15,444 bases of DNA. Origin: DASZCR01 sp035942915. Lineage in GTDB: Bacteria > Acidobacteriota > Blastocatellia > Pyrinomonadales > Pyrinomonadaceae. The stretch is from NCBI GenBank assembly GCA_035942915.1, contig DASZCR010000342.1:1-15444 (forward strand). The letters run 5' to 3'. Positions 1 through 6,268 of this stretch are shown here, piece by piece. The translations under genes were made by a program, and so were the position numbers. Below the pieces are notes generated by a model. That model had not been told where the DNA came from. It made no database searches and worked only from the letters and a program-made list of their open reading frames with translations. Within the stretch, counting starts at the first letter, position 1, and every line of letters starts with the position of its first letter.

Positions 1-1605
1 GTATCTGAGATACGGGCGCGGACGCTCCTGCCAGCGTTGCTGCCAGATGGCGACGCTGCGGAAGAGGTCTTCGTGCCCTTCGTCGGGCAGCGCGTCGGCC
101 ATCTCGTGCTCGAAGTAGTAGGAGACGCGTTCCAGGTTGAAGCGGTCTTTGGGAAAGAGGAAGTCGTAACAGGGCGCAGGGCGCAGACGCGTGATGGATT
201 GCGTTTCGGGTTCCGTGAACATCGGCGAGCCACGGTCGGCGCGCGCACGCGCGACAGCCCACGGCGGCTGCCAGTGGTGAATCTTCGGGATGATGTCGCA
301 ATGAAGTTGATAGTCATCGACCGTCTCGCCGGGGAAACGGACGAGGATGTTGTAGAGGTTGTTGATGCCGTAATAGGTACACCACTTGATGAGTTCGAGA
401 TTGCGCATCCCCGTCGTGTGCTTGCGCATGAGTTTGAGGACATGCGGCGAGAGGCTTTCGACGCCGGGTTGAATCGAGAAGAGCCCGCCGCGCCGCATCC
501 TTCGCAATTGGTCGCGCGTCAAGCTCGGCCGCACTTCGTAATGGAGACGAATGTCGGCGTTGGCTTCGGTCAGGCGGCCGAAGAGCTGGTCGATATATTC
601 GGGCGCGATGATGTTGTCAATGGCGTTGAAGTCGAAGATGCCGTAGCGGCGTGAGAGCGTTTCCAGTTGCTCGATAACGTTGTCAACGCTCTTGGCGCGA
701 AACTCCATCCCGGCGCGATTGAGACCGCAGAAGGTGCAATGGTTCTTGACGCCCCACCAACAGCCGCGCGCCGTCTCGATGGGTAGCAGCACACCCTTCG
801 CGTCGTTGTAAGAATCGTAGCGGCTTTGGCGTCGCGCGTAGAAGTACTCGTCGAAGTTTGGCGTCGGCGTCTTGTTCATGTCCGAGAGGTTCGGCGCGCG
901 TCCGGCATAAGCTATCTGTTCGCCGTCGCGCCACATCACGCCGCGCAGGCCGCGCATCGACTCGCCCTCAGAGAGTCGGCGAATCATCTCCGGGAAAGTC
1001 TCCTCGGCGTCGCCGCAGTGGACGAAATCGACTTCGGGACAGCCGCGCATAATCTCTTCGGCGATGTCGTCCTCGAAACTTGCGCCGCCCATGACGATGG
1101 GAATGTGCGGGTGGCGGCGTTTGAGCGCGCGTGCGAGGGCGATGCTGGCGAGCGTCTGCTGGAAGACGACGGAGAAGCCGATGAGTCCGAAGCGCGTCCA
1201 GTCGATACTCTCGACACAGAAGTCGATGAAGGAGGGCGCGCCCTCTTCGCGGACGCGGCGCAGGTCTTCGAGCGTGCAGCCAGCGCGACGACAGATGCCC
1301 GCGAGGTTTCCTTCGTAGATGCGGAAATATTCTTCGTCGTCGGCGAAGTCGCCAAAGGCAGCCTTCGTCCAAATCCATTCGCCAATCATGCTCGGATAGA
1401 CATCGGAGATGACTTCGTTGATGCGCCAGCCAATGTGCGTGCCGAAATACATGAAGAGCGAGAAGGTCTGCGCGGGGATGTTGTGCGCTTCCAGCACGGG
1501 CTTGAGGAGTCCGAGTTGGAACGAGGGGAAACGCGCCGAGAGCGTCGGCATGCTGACGAGCGCGACCGGCTTGAGCGCACTACTACTGCTACTGCTGCTT
1601 TCCAT
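1..1605 (-). CDS. RiPP maturation radical SAM protein 1-like enzyme (C-terminus beyond the left edge)
   Basis: The first 535 residues are visible and the frame is still open at base 1. The Fe-S cluster motif is C282-x7-C290-x2-C293, inside ARGCWWGVKNHCTFCGLN, followed by GMEFRAKS. This is the signature I associate with the bacteriocin/RiPP maturation radical SAM family (TIGR03975 type). Residues 10-220 form a B12-binding-like Rossmann domain (LIGFSVVFQQ, PIVMGGASFEDD, EVDFVHCGDAEETFPE) without a clear DxHxxG motif. The radical SAM barrel starts near 270. Known relatives modify ribosomal peptides using SAM radicals; this substrate is inferred to be the repeat protein encoded 96 bp upstream. 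The start at 1605 is preceded by a GGGAG site and opens with seven serines encoded by mixed AGC/AGT codons, a slippage-prone tract. The family is roughly 600 residues long, so some 70 residues probably lie outside. The family call is strong; the exact chemistry is unknown. Confidence 0.88.
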   Translation of the reverse strand, partial: MESSSSSSSALKPVALVSMPTLSARFPSFQLGLLKPVLEAHNIPAQTFSLFMYFGTHIGWRINEVISDVYPSMIGEWIWTKAAFGDFADDEEYFRIYEGNLAGICRRAGCTLEDLRRVREEGAPSFIDFCVESIDWTRFGLIGFSVVFQQTLASIALARALKRRHPHIPIVMGGASFEDDIAEEIMRGCPEVDFVHCGDAEETFPEMIRRLSEGESMRGLRGVMWRDGEQIAYAGRAPNLSDMNKTPTPNFDEYFYARRQSRYDSYNDAKGVLLPIETARGCWWGVKNHCTFCGLNRAGMEFRAKSVDNVIEQLETLSRRYGIFDFNAIDNIIAPEYIDQLFGRLTEANADIRLHYEVRPSLTRDQLRRMRRGGLFSIQPGVESLSPHVLKLMRKHTTGMRNLELIKWCTYYGINNLYNILVRFPGETVDDYQLHCDIIPKIHHWQPPWAVARARADRGSPMFTEPETQSITRLRPAPCYDFLFPKDRFNLERVSYYFEHEMADALPDEGHEDLFRSVAIWQQRWQERPRPYLRY

Positions 1606-1635
1606 AGCGACTCCCGAAACAGTCGTGGCGCGCCG

Positions 1636-1655
1636 CGCCGCCTTGCGAGGCGACG
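1636..1655 (-). promoter_or_regulatory. GC-rich hairpin between repeat-peptide gene and radical SAM gene
   Basis: Arms 1636-1643 and 1648-1655 pair with a 4-nt loop. Read as leftward RNA, this is 8 bp including one G-U pair. It lies in the gap of about 96 bp between the stop of the repeat protein and the start of the radical SAM gene, and no U-tract follows. A hairpin here could attenuate read-through so that more precursor than enzyme is made. It could equally be chance in a GC-rich spacer. Confidence 0.3.
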
Positions 1656-1701
1656 GCGCAGCGCGTGAGTTGTGAAACACTTCGGCGAGACAGAAGCCCG
1701 T

Positions 1702-2202
1702 CTAGCTCCGCTTCGGGGCATCAGGCGCGATTTCGGGAATCACCCTCCGCGTCGAATCCGGAGCGATTTCGGGAACGACTTCGGGACGAATCTTTTCAGG
1801 CGCGATTTCCGGCTGTATCTCCGGGAAAACCTCCGGCCTGATTTCAGGCTTAATCTCCGGCGCTACCTCCGTGATGATTTCCGGCGCAATCTCAGGTCTG
1901 ATTTCAGGAGCAATCTCAGGTCTGATTTCGGGCGCAATCTCCGGCCTGATTTCCGGCCTGATTTCAGGTTTAATCTCCGGGGCGACTTCGGTAATCACTT
2001 CAGGAGCGACTTCAGGAATCACTTCGGGGGCGACTTCGGGAATCACTTCCGGCGCAATCTCCGGTCGAATCTCCGGCCTGATTTCCGGCGCAATCTCCGG
2101 TTGAATCTCCGGCCGTCCGTATCCCCTATCCTTTACCTTGTCCTTGTCTTTGTCTTTGTCCTTGTCTTTGTCTTTGTATTTATCCTTCTCTTTGTCGTTC
2201 AT
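1702..2202 (-). CDS. PE(I/V)x tetrapeptide-repeat protein, candidate RiPP precursor
   Basis: This 166-aa protein matches no family I can name. Residues 3-26 alternate Lys with Asp/Glu, with a run of (DK)6 at 11-22. A short RGYGR junction follows at 26-30. From residue 31 there are 26 contiguous tetrapeptides of the form P/T-E-I/V-x, where x is A, R, I, K, Q or F, then a degenerate tail with four more and the end PDAPKRS. There is no Cys, Trp, His, Ser or Gly in the contiguous repeats, and no signal peptide or membrane segment. Start choice: ATG 2202 has AGGAG eight bases upstream, while the frame open further upstream has no such site and different composition. The gene sits between a 2OG oxygenase and a RiPP-type radical SAM gene on the same strand, which is the main reason to propose a modified-peptide precursor. 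Alternatives are a Pro-Glu spacer or a structural rod protein. The gene is likely real; the function is inferred. Confidence 0.72.
   Translation of the reverse strand: MNDKEKDKYKDKDKDKDKDKDKVKDRGYGRPEIQPEIAPEIRPEIRPEIAPEVIPEVAPEVIPEVAPEVITEVAPEIKPEIRPEIRPEIAPEIRPEIAPEIRPEIAPEIITEVAPEIKPEIRPEVFPEIQPEIAPEKIRPEVVPEIAPDSTRRVIPEIAPDAPKRS
1801..2112 (-). repeat. Tandem 12-bp coding repeat (26 units) with a 120-bp higher-order period
   Basis: Twenty-six 12-bp units encode PE(I/V)x. The units vary at synonymous positions (for example, several different codons for Pro, Glu and Ile) while the amino-acid pattern is kept. A longer block starting with atttcaggcttaatctccgg at 1841 recurs nearly unchanged at 1961, exactly ten units away. 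In the protein this is the TEVAPEIKPEIR block occurring twice. This indicates growth by block duplication as well as single-unit slippage. The repeats are contiguous with no unique spacers. Confidence 0.93.
2125..2196 (-). repeat. Lys/Asp-coding hexanucleotide repeat in the N-terminus
   Basis: A 6-bp period encoding D-K, with AAA and AAG alternating so that an 18-bp period is also visible, covers residues 3-26 of the repeat protein. It is a second, independent low-complexity tract, directly before the Pro-Glu repeats. It gives a strongly charged but nearly neutral N-terminus that might serve as a recognition leader. Confidence 0.85.
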
Positions 2203-2271
2203 GTCGATTCTCCTGGAATGAGGTGGTTCGGCCGTTACGAGGTTAGGTAAGGCACGCCGCCGCCGTTGCGC

Positions 2272-2277
2272 GTTATA
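2272..2277 (-). promoter_or_regulatory. Possible -10 box of the repeat-peptide gene
   Basis: Read leftward, the sequence is TATAAC, a 5/6 match to the -10 consensus. It lies about 70 bp before the ATG at 2202 and its AGGAG site. No convincing TTGACA sits at the correct distance, so this is only a weak promoter proposal. It would allow the peptide gene to be transcribed apart from the upstream enzymes. Confidence 0.3.
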
Positions 2278-2431
2278 CGAACGCGGCTCGCAGGCAAATA
2301 ACAACCCGCCATCGATAAAGCCCTTGGAAGTGTGAGGCCGACAAGACAAGCGCCGGCTAACTGTGCAGCGCGCGCGAGGTGACGCTGGTAAATCTCGGAT
2401 GTGCGGCAGAGTAATGTGAGAGACGCAAAAG

Positions 2432-2461
2432 TGTCAACGATAAAAAATTGTCAACGATAAA
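2432..2461 (-). promoter_or_regulatory. Two 13-bp direct repeats containing TTGACA
   Basis: Read leftward, TTTATCGTTGACA occurs twice (2449-2461 and 2432-2444) with a 17-bp period, starting 15 bp after the oxygenase stop codon. Each copy contains a perfect TTGACA. The downstream TTACTC, 17 bp after the second copy, is a poor -10. The pair may be an operator or activator site, or a duplicated -35, for the repeat-peptide gene. Confidence 0.4.
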
Positions 2462-2476
2462 CTTGCTGCCCGCTGC

Positions 2477-3079
2477 TCATCTGTACCAGCAGACGATGGC
2501 GAAACGCTCGCCGTGCGTCACGGGAACGACCTCATGCGTCGTCTCGGCGCGAAAGGCGACGAGCAGGCCGGCCTCGACGGCGAGCGGGAAGCCGAGTTCT
2601 TTACGCGCGGGGTCAACGTTCGGCTCGTAGAAGACCAGCGACCCGCCACCGAAGGCCTCCGGCGCAGGCTCGTCCGACTGCCGGTTGAGGAAGACGACGA
2701 CCGAGACGCGCCGCACTCTCAAGTGGTCGAACTGAAGTTGCTCGGTGTTGCCGTCCTGATGCGCGACGAAAAAATCGCCCTCACGGTATCGCAGAAACTG
2801 CGGGTCTTCGCAATCCTTGAGGGCGATGCCGAAATGTTTCTCGACCTCAGCCTTGCGCGCCAGCAGCAGTTGCCTGACCCGTTCGGTCGTCTCCTCAGAG
2901 AGCATGTGGCGCGTCGTCCGCCGCAGCCTTTCGTCAACCGGACTCGGCGCGCCCGGTCTGTAAACGGTCGCCGGGCCGCCCCACGCGGCGCGCACCTCGG
3001 CGACGAGTTCCGCACACGTCTGCGCGTCGAGGAAGTCTCTCACCAGATAAAGGTCGAAACGTTCTAACGGATTCGACAT
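2477..3079 (-). CDS. 2-oxoglutarate/Fe(II)-dependent oxygenase (prolyl-hydroxylase-like)
   Basis: This 200-aa protein is a single compact double-stranded beta-helix oxygenase domain. The iron ligands are H107 and D109 in FFVAHQDGN, and H182 in TTHEV. R192 in GERFAIVCWY is the expected 2-oxoglutarate anchor. GGGSLVFY at 144-151 is the usual core strand. The arrangement resembles the P4H/PKHD-like group, which hydroxylates unactivated carbons such as proline in peptides; the substrate here is not visible. Its start lies 12 bp after the stop of the carbamoyltransferase, so the two are almost certainly co-transcribed. It precedes the Pro-rich repeat gene. Hydroxylation of the repeat protein, giving a site for O-carbamoylation, is an attractive but unproven role. 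Confidence 0.88.
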   Translation of the reverse strand: MSNPLERFDLYLVRDFLDAQTCAELVAEVRAAWGGPATVYRPGAPSPVDERLRRTTRHMLSEETTERVRQLLLARKAEVEKHFGIALKDCEDPQFLRYREGDFFVAHQDGNTEQLQFDHLRVRRVSVVVFLNRQSDEPAPEAFGGGSLVFYEPNVDPARKELGFPLAVEAGLLVAFRAETTHEVVPVTHGERFAIVCWYR

Positions 3080-3091
3080 CGAGTTGCGCTC

Positions 3092-4786
3092 TCAGTTTTT
3101 GACGACGATGCGGTCTGGGAAGACGCAACAGTCAAGCCCGCTCTTGAGCAGGCACGCGACGGCATCTTCCGGCGTCTCCACGATAGGTTCGCCCATCACG
3201 TTGAAAGAGGTGTTGAGGACGACAGGCACGCCCGTCGCCTCGCCGAAGCTTTTGACGAGTTCATAGAAGCGCCCGTTGGCCTCGCGCGTGACGGTCTGCA
3301 CGCGCCCCGTCCCATCGACATGAACGACGGCCGGGACGCGCATGGCCTGCGCCTTCTTAAACTCGCAGACGCGCAGCATGAACGGGCTTTCGCGCGGCGC
3401 GCCGTCCAACTCGAACCAATCATCCACCTGTTCGAGAGGCACGACGGGCGCGAACGGCCGGAAAGGCTCGCGCCGCTTGACGCGTAAGTTGAGAATCTCT
3501 TTCGCATCGGGACGGCGCGGGTCGCAGAGGATGCTGCGTTGACCGAGCGCGCGTGGGCCGAGTTCCGAGCCGCCGTCGAACCAGCCGATGATTTGACCGG
3601 CGCAGAGCCGTTCGACCGCTTCGGCGACGAGATTCGCAGGCTTCAGCGTCCGCACTTGAGAGAACTTTTCGACGGCCGTCGAGATGTCTGCCTGTGTGTA
3701 GGTCTTGCCGCAGGCGTCGTGAGCCATCCGGCGGCGTGTGTTGTGACCGGTGAGTTTCCACAGTCCGTAGTAGGCCGCGCCGATGGCCGGGCCGCTGTCT
3801 TCAGCCGCAGGCGGGATGTGTACGGCGCGGAAGCCTGCCTCGCGGATGAGTCGTTCGTTGGCGACGCTGTTGAGTGCGACGCCGCCCGCATAGCAGAGAT
3901 TGTCGCTCGGACAAAGTTCGCGCAAACGCCGCGCCAGATGTAGCACGGCCGTCTCCAACGCCGACTGAACAGAGGCCGCGAGGTTCATGTACTCTGCGGA
4001 GCGTGCAGGCCAACGCTCTTCGTGCGCGAACATCGCGGGCACGTCTTCGCGGAAGTTGAAACCTTTGTCGCCAATCTCGAAGAATGCGCCGGGCGGGAGC
4101 GTCGGCGTGCCGTAGGGCGCAAGCCCCATCACCTTGCCCGCTTCCATCGGGTCTGCGAAGAGTTGTGTGGCGACGGCCGAGAACATCCCGCCGAGGCTAC
4201 CGAAGCGCGGCATCCCGCCGCCGCGCGGCCGATACCAACCGCCGCGCGCCACCAGATGCTTTTCCAGTGGGATGATGCTCGTCCCCGCAGCCGAGTAGAG
4301 CGAAACCGTCTCCCAACCGTCTTCGAGGCGTTCTGTCACCACGTCGCGCTCGTCGGCCGGGAGGTCTTCAAAGGGCGAGCCTGCGCCGTCGATGACGAGG
4401 ACGGCCGCTTCCTCGAAACCCGAAGCGGCAAAGGCGCTGAAGGCGTGTCCCAGATGGTGCGGGATAACGATAGTCGGGATGCGGCCACGACTTCGCTGCA
4501 AGGCCGGATTCGCGGCGACGACCTGATGCGCGTCCTGTGCGCGCCCCTGAAGACAGACGACGGCGAGGCTCACATCATCGGCCGTGATGCCCGCGTATGA
4601 AAGGCAGTAGGCGAGCGAGCGCGAAGGCTCTGCGCCGTAGATGCGGTGGCGCTTAACGCGTGTCAGGCGCTCTTCCTGCACGGCGACGACGAGTTGGTCG
4701 TCTCTGAGCAGGCAGACCGCGCCGTTGTGTGAGGCGCTGATTCCGATTATCCAGTTCGCTTTATCTTTCGCTTGCTGTGAGGCCAT
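3092..4786 (-). CDS. O-carbamoyltransferase, NodU/CmcH/TobZ family
   Basis: The 564-aa protein transfers a carbamoyl group from carbamoyl phosphate, through carbamoyl-adenylate, to a hydroxyl in this family. The N-terminal ASKHA/Kae1-like domain has SHNGAV (19-24), EERLTRVKRHR, the metal-site HHLGHAFSAF (H110, H111, H114), DGAG (133-136) and GGVALNSVAN. The C-terminal domain has GSELGPRALGQRSILCDPR, RREPFRPFAP and NTSFNVMGEPIVETPEDA (from about 525). All key motifs are present and the length is normal for the family. ATG 4786 is chosen because AGGA lies eight bases upstream; a TTG at 4804 is possible. Relatives act on Nod factors, cephamycin and tobramycin, so it is usually a tailoring enzyme. 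No sugar or antibiotic scaffold genes are nearby; its close partner is the oxygenase 12 bp downstream. The substrate is unknown. Confidence 0.93.
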   Translation of the reverse strand: MASQQAKDKANWIIGISASHNGAVCLLRDDQLVVAVQEERLTRVKRHRIYGAEPSRSLAYCLSYAGITADDVSLAVVCLQGRAQDAHQVVAANPALQRSRGRIPTIVIPHHLGHAFSAFAASGFEEAAVLVIDGAGSPFEDLPADERDVVTERLEDGWETVSLYSAAGTSIIPLEKHLVARGGWYRPRGGGMPRFGSLGGMFSAVATQLFADPMEAGKVMGLAPYGTPTLPPGAFFEIGDKGFNFREDVPAMFAHEERWPARSAEYMNLAASVQSALETAVLHLARRLRELCPSDNLCYAGGVALNSVANERLIREAGFRAVHIPPAAEDSGPAIGAAYYGLWKLTGHNTRRRMAHDACGKTYTQADISTAVEKFSQVRTLKPANLVAEAVERLCAGQIIGWFDGGSELGPRALGQRSILCDPRRPDAKEILNLRVKRREPFRPFAPVVPLEQVDDWFELDGAPRESPFMLRVCEFKKAQAMRVPAVVHVDGTGRVQTVTREANGRFYELVKSFGEATGVPVVLNTSFNVMGEPIVETPEDAVACLLKSGLDCCVFPDRIVVKN

Positions 4787-4843
4787 CAGGCTCGTCCTGC
4801 TCAAACGGCATACGTGTTGTGAGAGCTCTTCATGCGCGCGCGT

Positions 4844-6139
4844 TCACTGCTGCGCGCGGAGCGTGGCGAGGAGGCGTTGCACCAGACCATCGAGCGCCCT
4901 GTTCTCAATCCAGCGCACGACGACGACAAGGTCGTTCTCCGGGTCAACATAAATCACGTTTGTCCCGTTGCCGACGTGTGCGAAGGCAGACGCGGGCGCG
5001 CTCGGCAGGTACTTGCGTTCGGTGTTGAGAAAGAAGTTCATGAAGCCGTAGGTCGGCTGCGCGGGCGTCGGCGTCGTCGCCATTCGTATCCACTCCTCTG
5101 AGAGCAGTTGGCGGTCGCCCCACTTGCCGCGTCGCAGCGTGAGCAGGCCGAAGCGCGCCATGTCGCGCGCGTTGATGAAGAGACCGCCGCCCCAGTGGCC
5201 GCCGCCGCTGACGGATTGCATGGCCTCGCCGTCGAGCACGACCCATGAGTTATCGTAACCGTACCAGCGCCACGTCGGCGATGCGCCTATCGGCTCCATC
5301 ACATACTCTCTCAGGACGGCGGGCAGCGGGCGTCGCCAGACGCTCAGCGCGGCGAGCGCCAGCACGTTGACGCGCACATCGTTATATTCGTAAACCGCGC
5401 CCGGCTCGTTGCGCTTGCGCGTGAGCCATTCGGCGGGGTTGGTCGAGGGGCGGTCAGCCCAGTCGGGCTTGCCCCAGAGCGTCCCTTCCCAATCGCTCGT
5501 CTGGCGCAGCAGGCTCTCCCAAGTCACCTTGCGATTCTGTTCCGAGTCGAAGGGACGCAGCAGTTGCGCCGCGCCGAGCGTTTCGGCGCGACTCTGACTG
5601 CGCGACTCGGTATGCACGAGAACGGGGCCGACGTAGTCGCGGACGCGATGTTGAAGGCTGCGTATCAGGCGACGGTCGTAAGCCAGCCCGACCGTCGTCG
5701 AAAGGAAACTCTTGGTGACGCTGAAGGTCATCTCGACGCTGTCTGGGTCGCCCCATTCGGCGACGATGTAACCGTGTCGAATGACGATGCCGGTCGGGTC
5801 GCCGCGCACGGCAAAGGGGCCTGTCGGTTCGCCGAAAGGCTCGCGCCCGAACGTCTGGTAGTGTGCCATCTCCAAATCTCTCGGTGCTTTCGACTCGTTG
5901 GCGATGGCGAAGGCGATGGCCTCTCTGAGCCGTTCGGCGTCCATCCCGACCTGTTCGGGCGTGCGCCTCTCCCACTCCTGAGCGGGATAATAGGTCTGTG
6001 TGAGAGTCGCGGGCGGCGGCTGCGTCGGCTGCGCGCGTCTTCCCTGTTGCGGCAGCGCGTGGGTCGTGAGCGTGAGCGCGGCCGCGATGGCGAGCGCCAG
6101 TCTTTGAAGTGGTAGTTGAGTTGAACGCCTGACGCGCAT
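4844..6139 (-). CDS. Exported beta-lactamase-type serine hydrolase (class C / penicillin-binding-protein-like)
   Basis: The 431-aa protein has a typical Sec signal (RR...LALAIAAALTLTTHALPQ) and then a serine beta-lactamase-like fold. SVTKSF carries the SxxK nucleophile and base, YEYNDV carries the YxN motif, and HVGNG near the C-terminus takes the place of the KTG triad. Proteins of this group are esterases, D-aminopeptidases or uncharacterised periplasmic hydrolases more often than true beta-lactamases. ATG 6139 is chosen because it places the signal peptide correctly. The frame stays open far upstream only because it runs antisense to the divergent gene there. It ends 57 bp before the carbamoyltransferase start, so shared transcription is possible. 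The family is clear; the substrate is unknown. Confidence 0.87.
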   Translation of the reverse strand: MRVRRSTQLPLQRLALAIAAALTLTTHALPQQGRRAQPTQPPPATLTQTYYPAQEWERRTPEQVGMDAERLREAIAFAIANESKAPRDLEMAHYQTFGREPFGEPTGPFAVRGDPTGIVIRHGYIVAEWGDPDSVEMTFSVTKSFLSTTVGLAYDRRLIRSLQHRVRDYVGPVLVHTESRSQSRAETLGAAQLLRPFDSEQNRKVTWESLLRQTSDWEGTLWGKPDWADRPSTNPAEWLTRKRNEPGAVYEYNDVRVNVLALAALSVWRRPLPAVLREYVMEPIGASPTWRWYGYDNSWVVLDGEAMQSVSGGGHWGGGLFINARDMARFGLLTLRRGKWGDRQLLSEEWIRMATTPTPAQPTYGFMNFFLNTERKYLPSAPASAFAHVGNGTNVIYVDPENDLVVVVRWIENRALDGLVQRLLATLRAQQ

Positions 6140-6206
6140 GAGATTTACTTGCGGAACTTGCCGCCCTTCGTTATGGATTGATACTGTCGCCCTGTGAGCG
6201 CGCGCC

Positions 6207-6212
6207 ATTATA
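6207..6212 (-). promoter_or_regulatory. Possible -10 box for the serine hydrolase gene
   Basis: Read leftward, the sequence is a perfect TATAAT (in GGGTATAATGG), about 68 bp before the start at 6139 in the divergent gap 6140-6268. I see no good -35 partner. Confidence 0.4.
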
Positions 6213-6268
6213 CCCAATCGCAGCCGCGCGCGGGCATCGACACAGACAGAGATTGAGGCCGGAGAGCT

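Noticed and set aside
826..1668. Rightward frame of 280 codons
   Set aside because: Antisense shadow of the radical SAM gene; the composition fits no protein and the opposite strand has the family motifs.
1801..2112. CRISPR-like array
   Set aside because: The 12-bp units are contiguous, have no spacers and lie in frame in a coding sequence.
1702..2202. PEP-CTERM or other sorting-tail protein, because of the Pro-Glu motifs
   Set aside because: There is no signal peptide, transmembrane helix or terminal basic tail arranged as in PEP-CTERM proteins.
1672..2250. Rightward open frame of 192 codons with NLRxDFR-type repeats, and a nested rightward frame (1871-2104) with ISGxISG repeats
   Set aside because: Both are by-products of the 12-bp repeat, which lacks stops in several frames. 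The leftward frame has the good RBS, the matching K/D leader and same-strand neighbours.
2203..2476. A further small precursor gene in the gap before the repeat-peptide gene
   Set aside because: No short frame with an RBS and sensible composition was found on the leftward strand; the upstream part of the same frame lacks an RBS.
2513..3067. Rightward frame of 184 codons
   Set aside because: Antisense to the oxygenase, whose HxD...H...R site is intact on the other strand.
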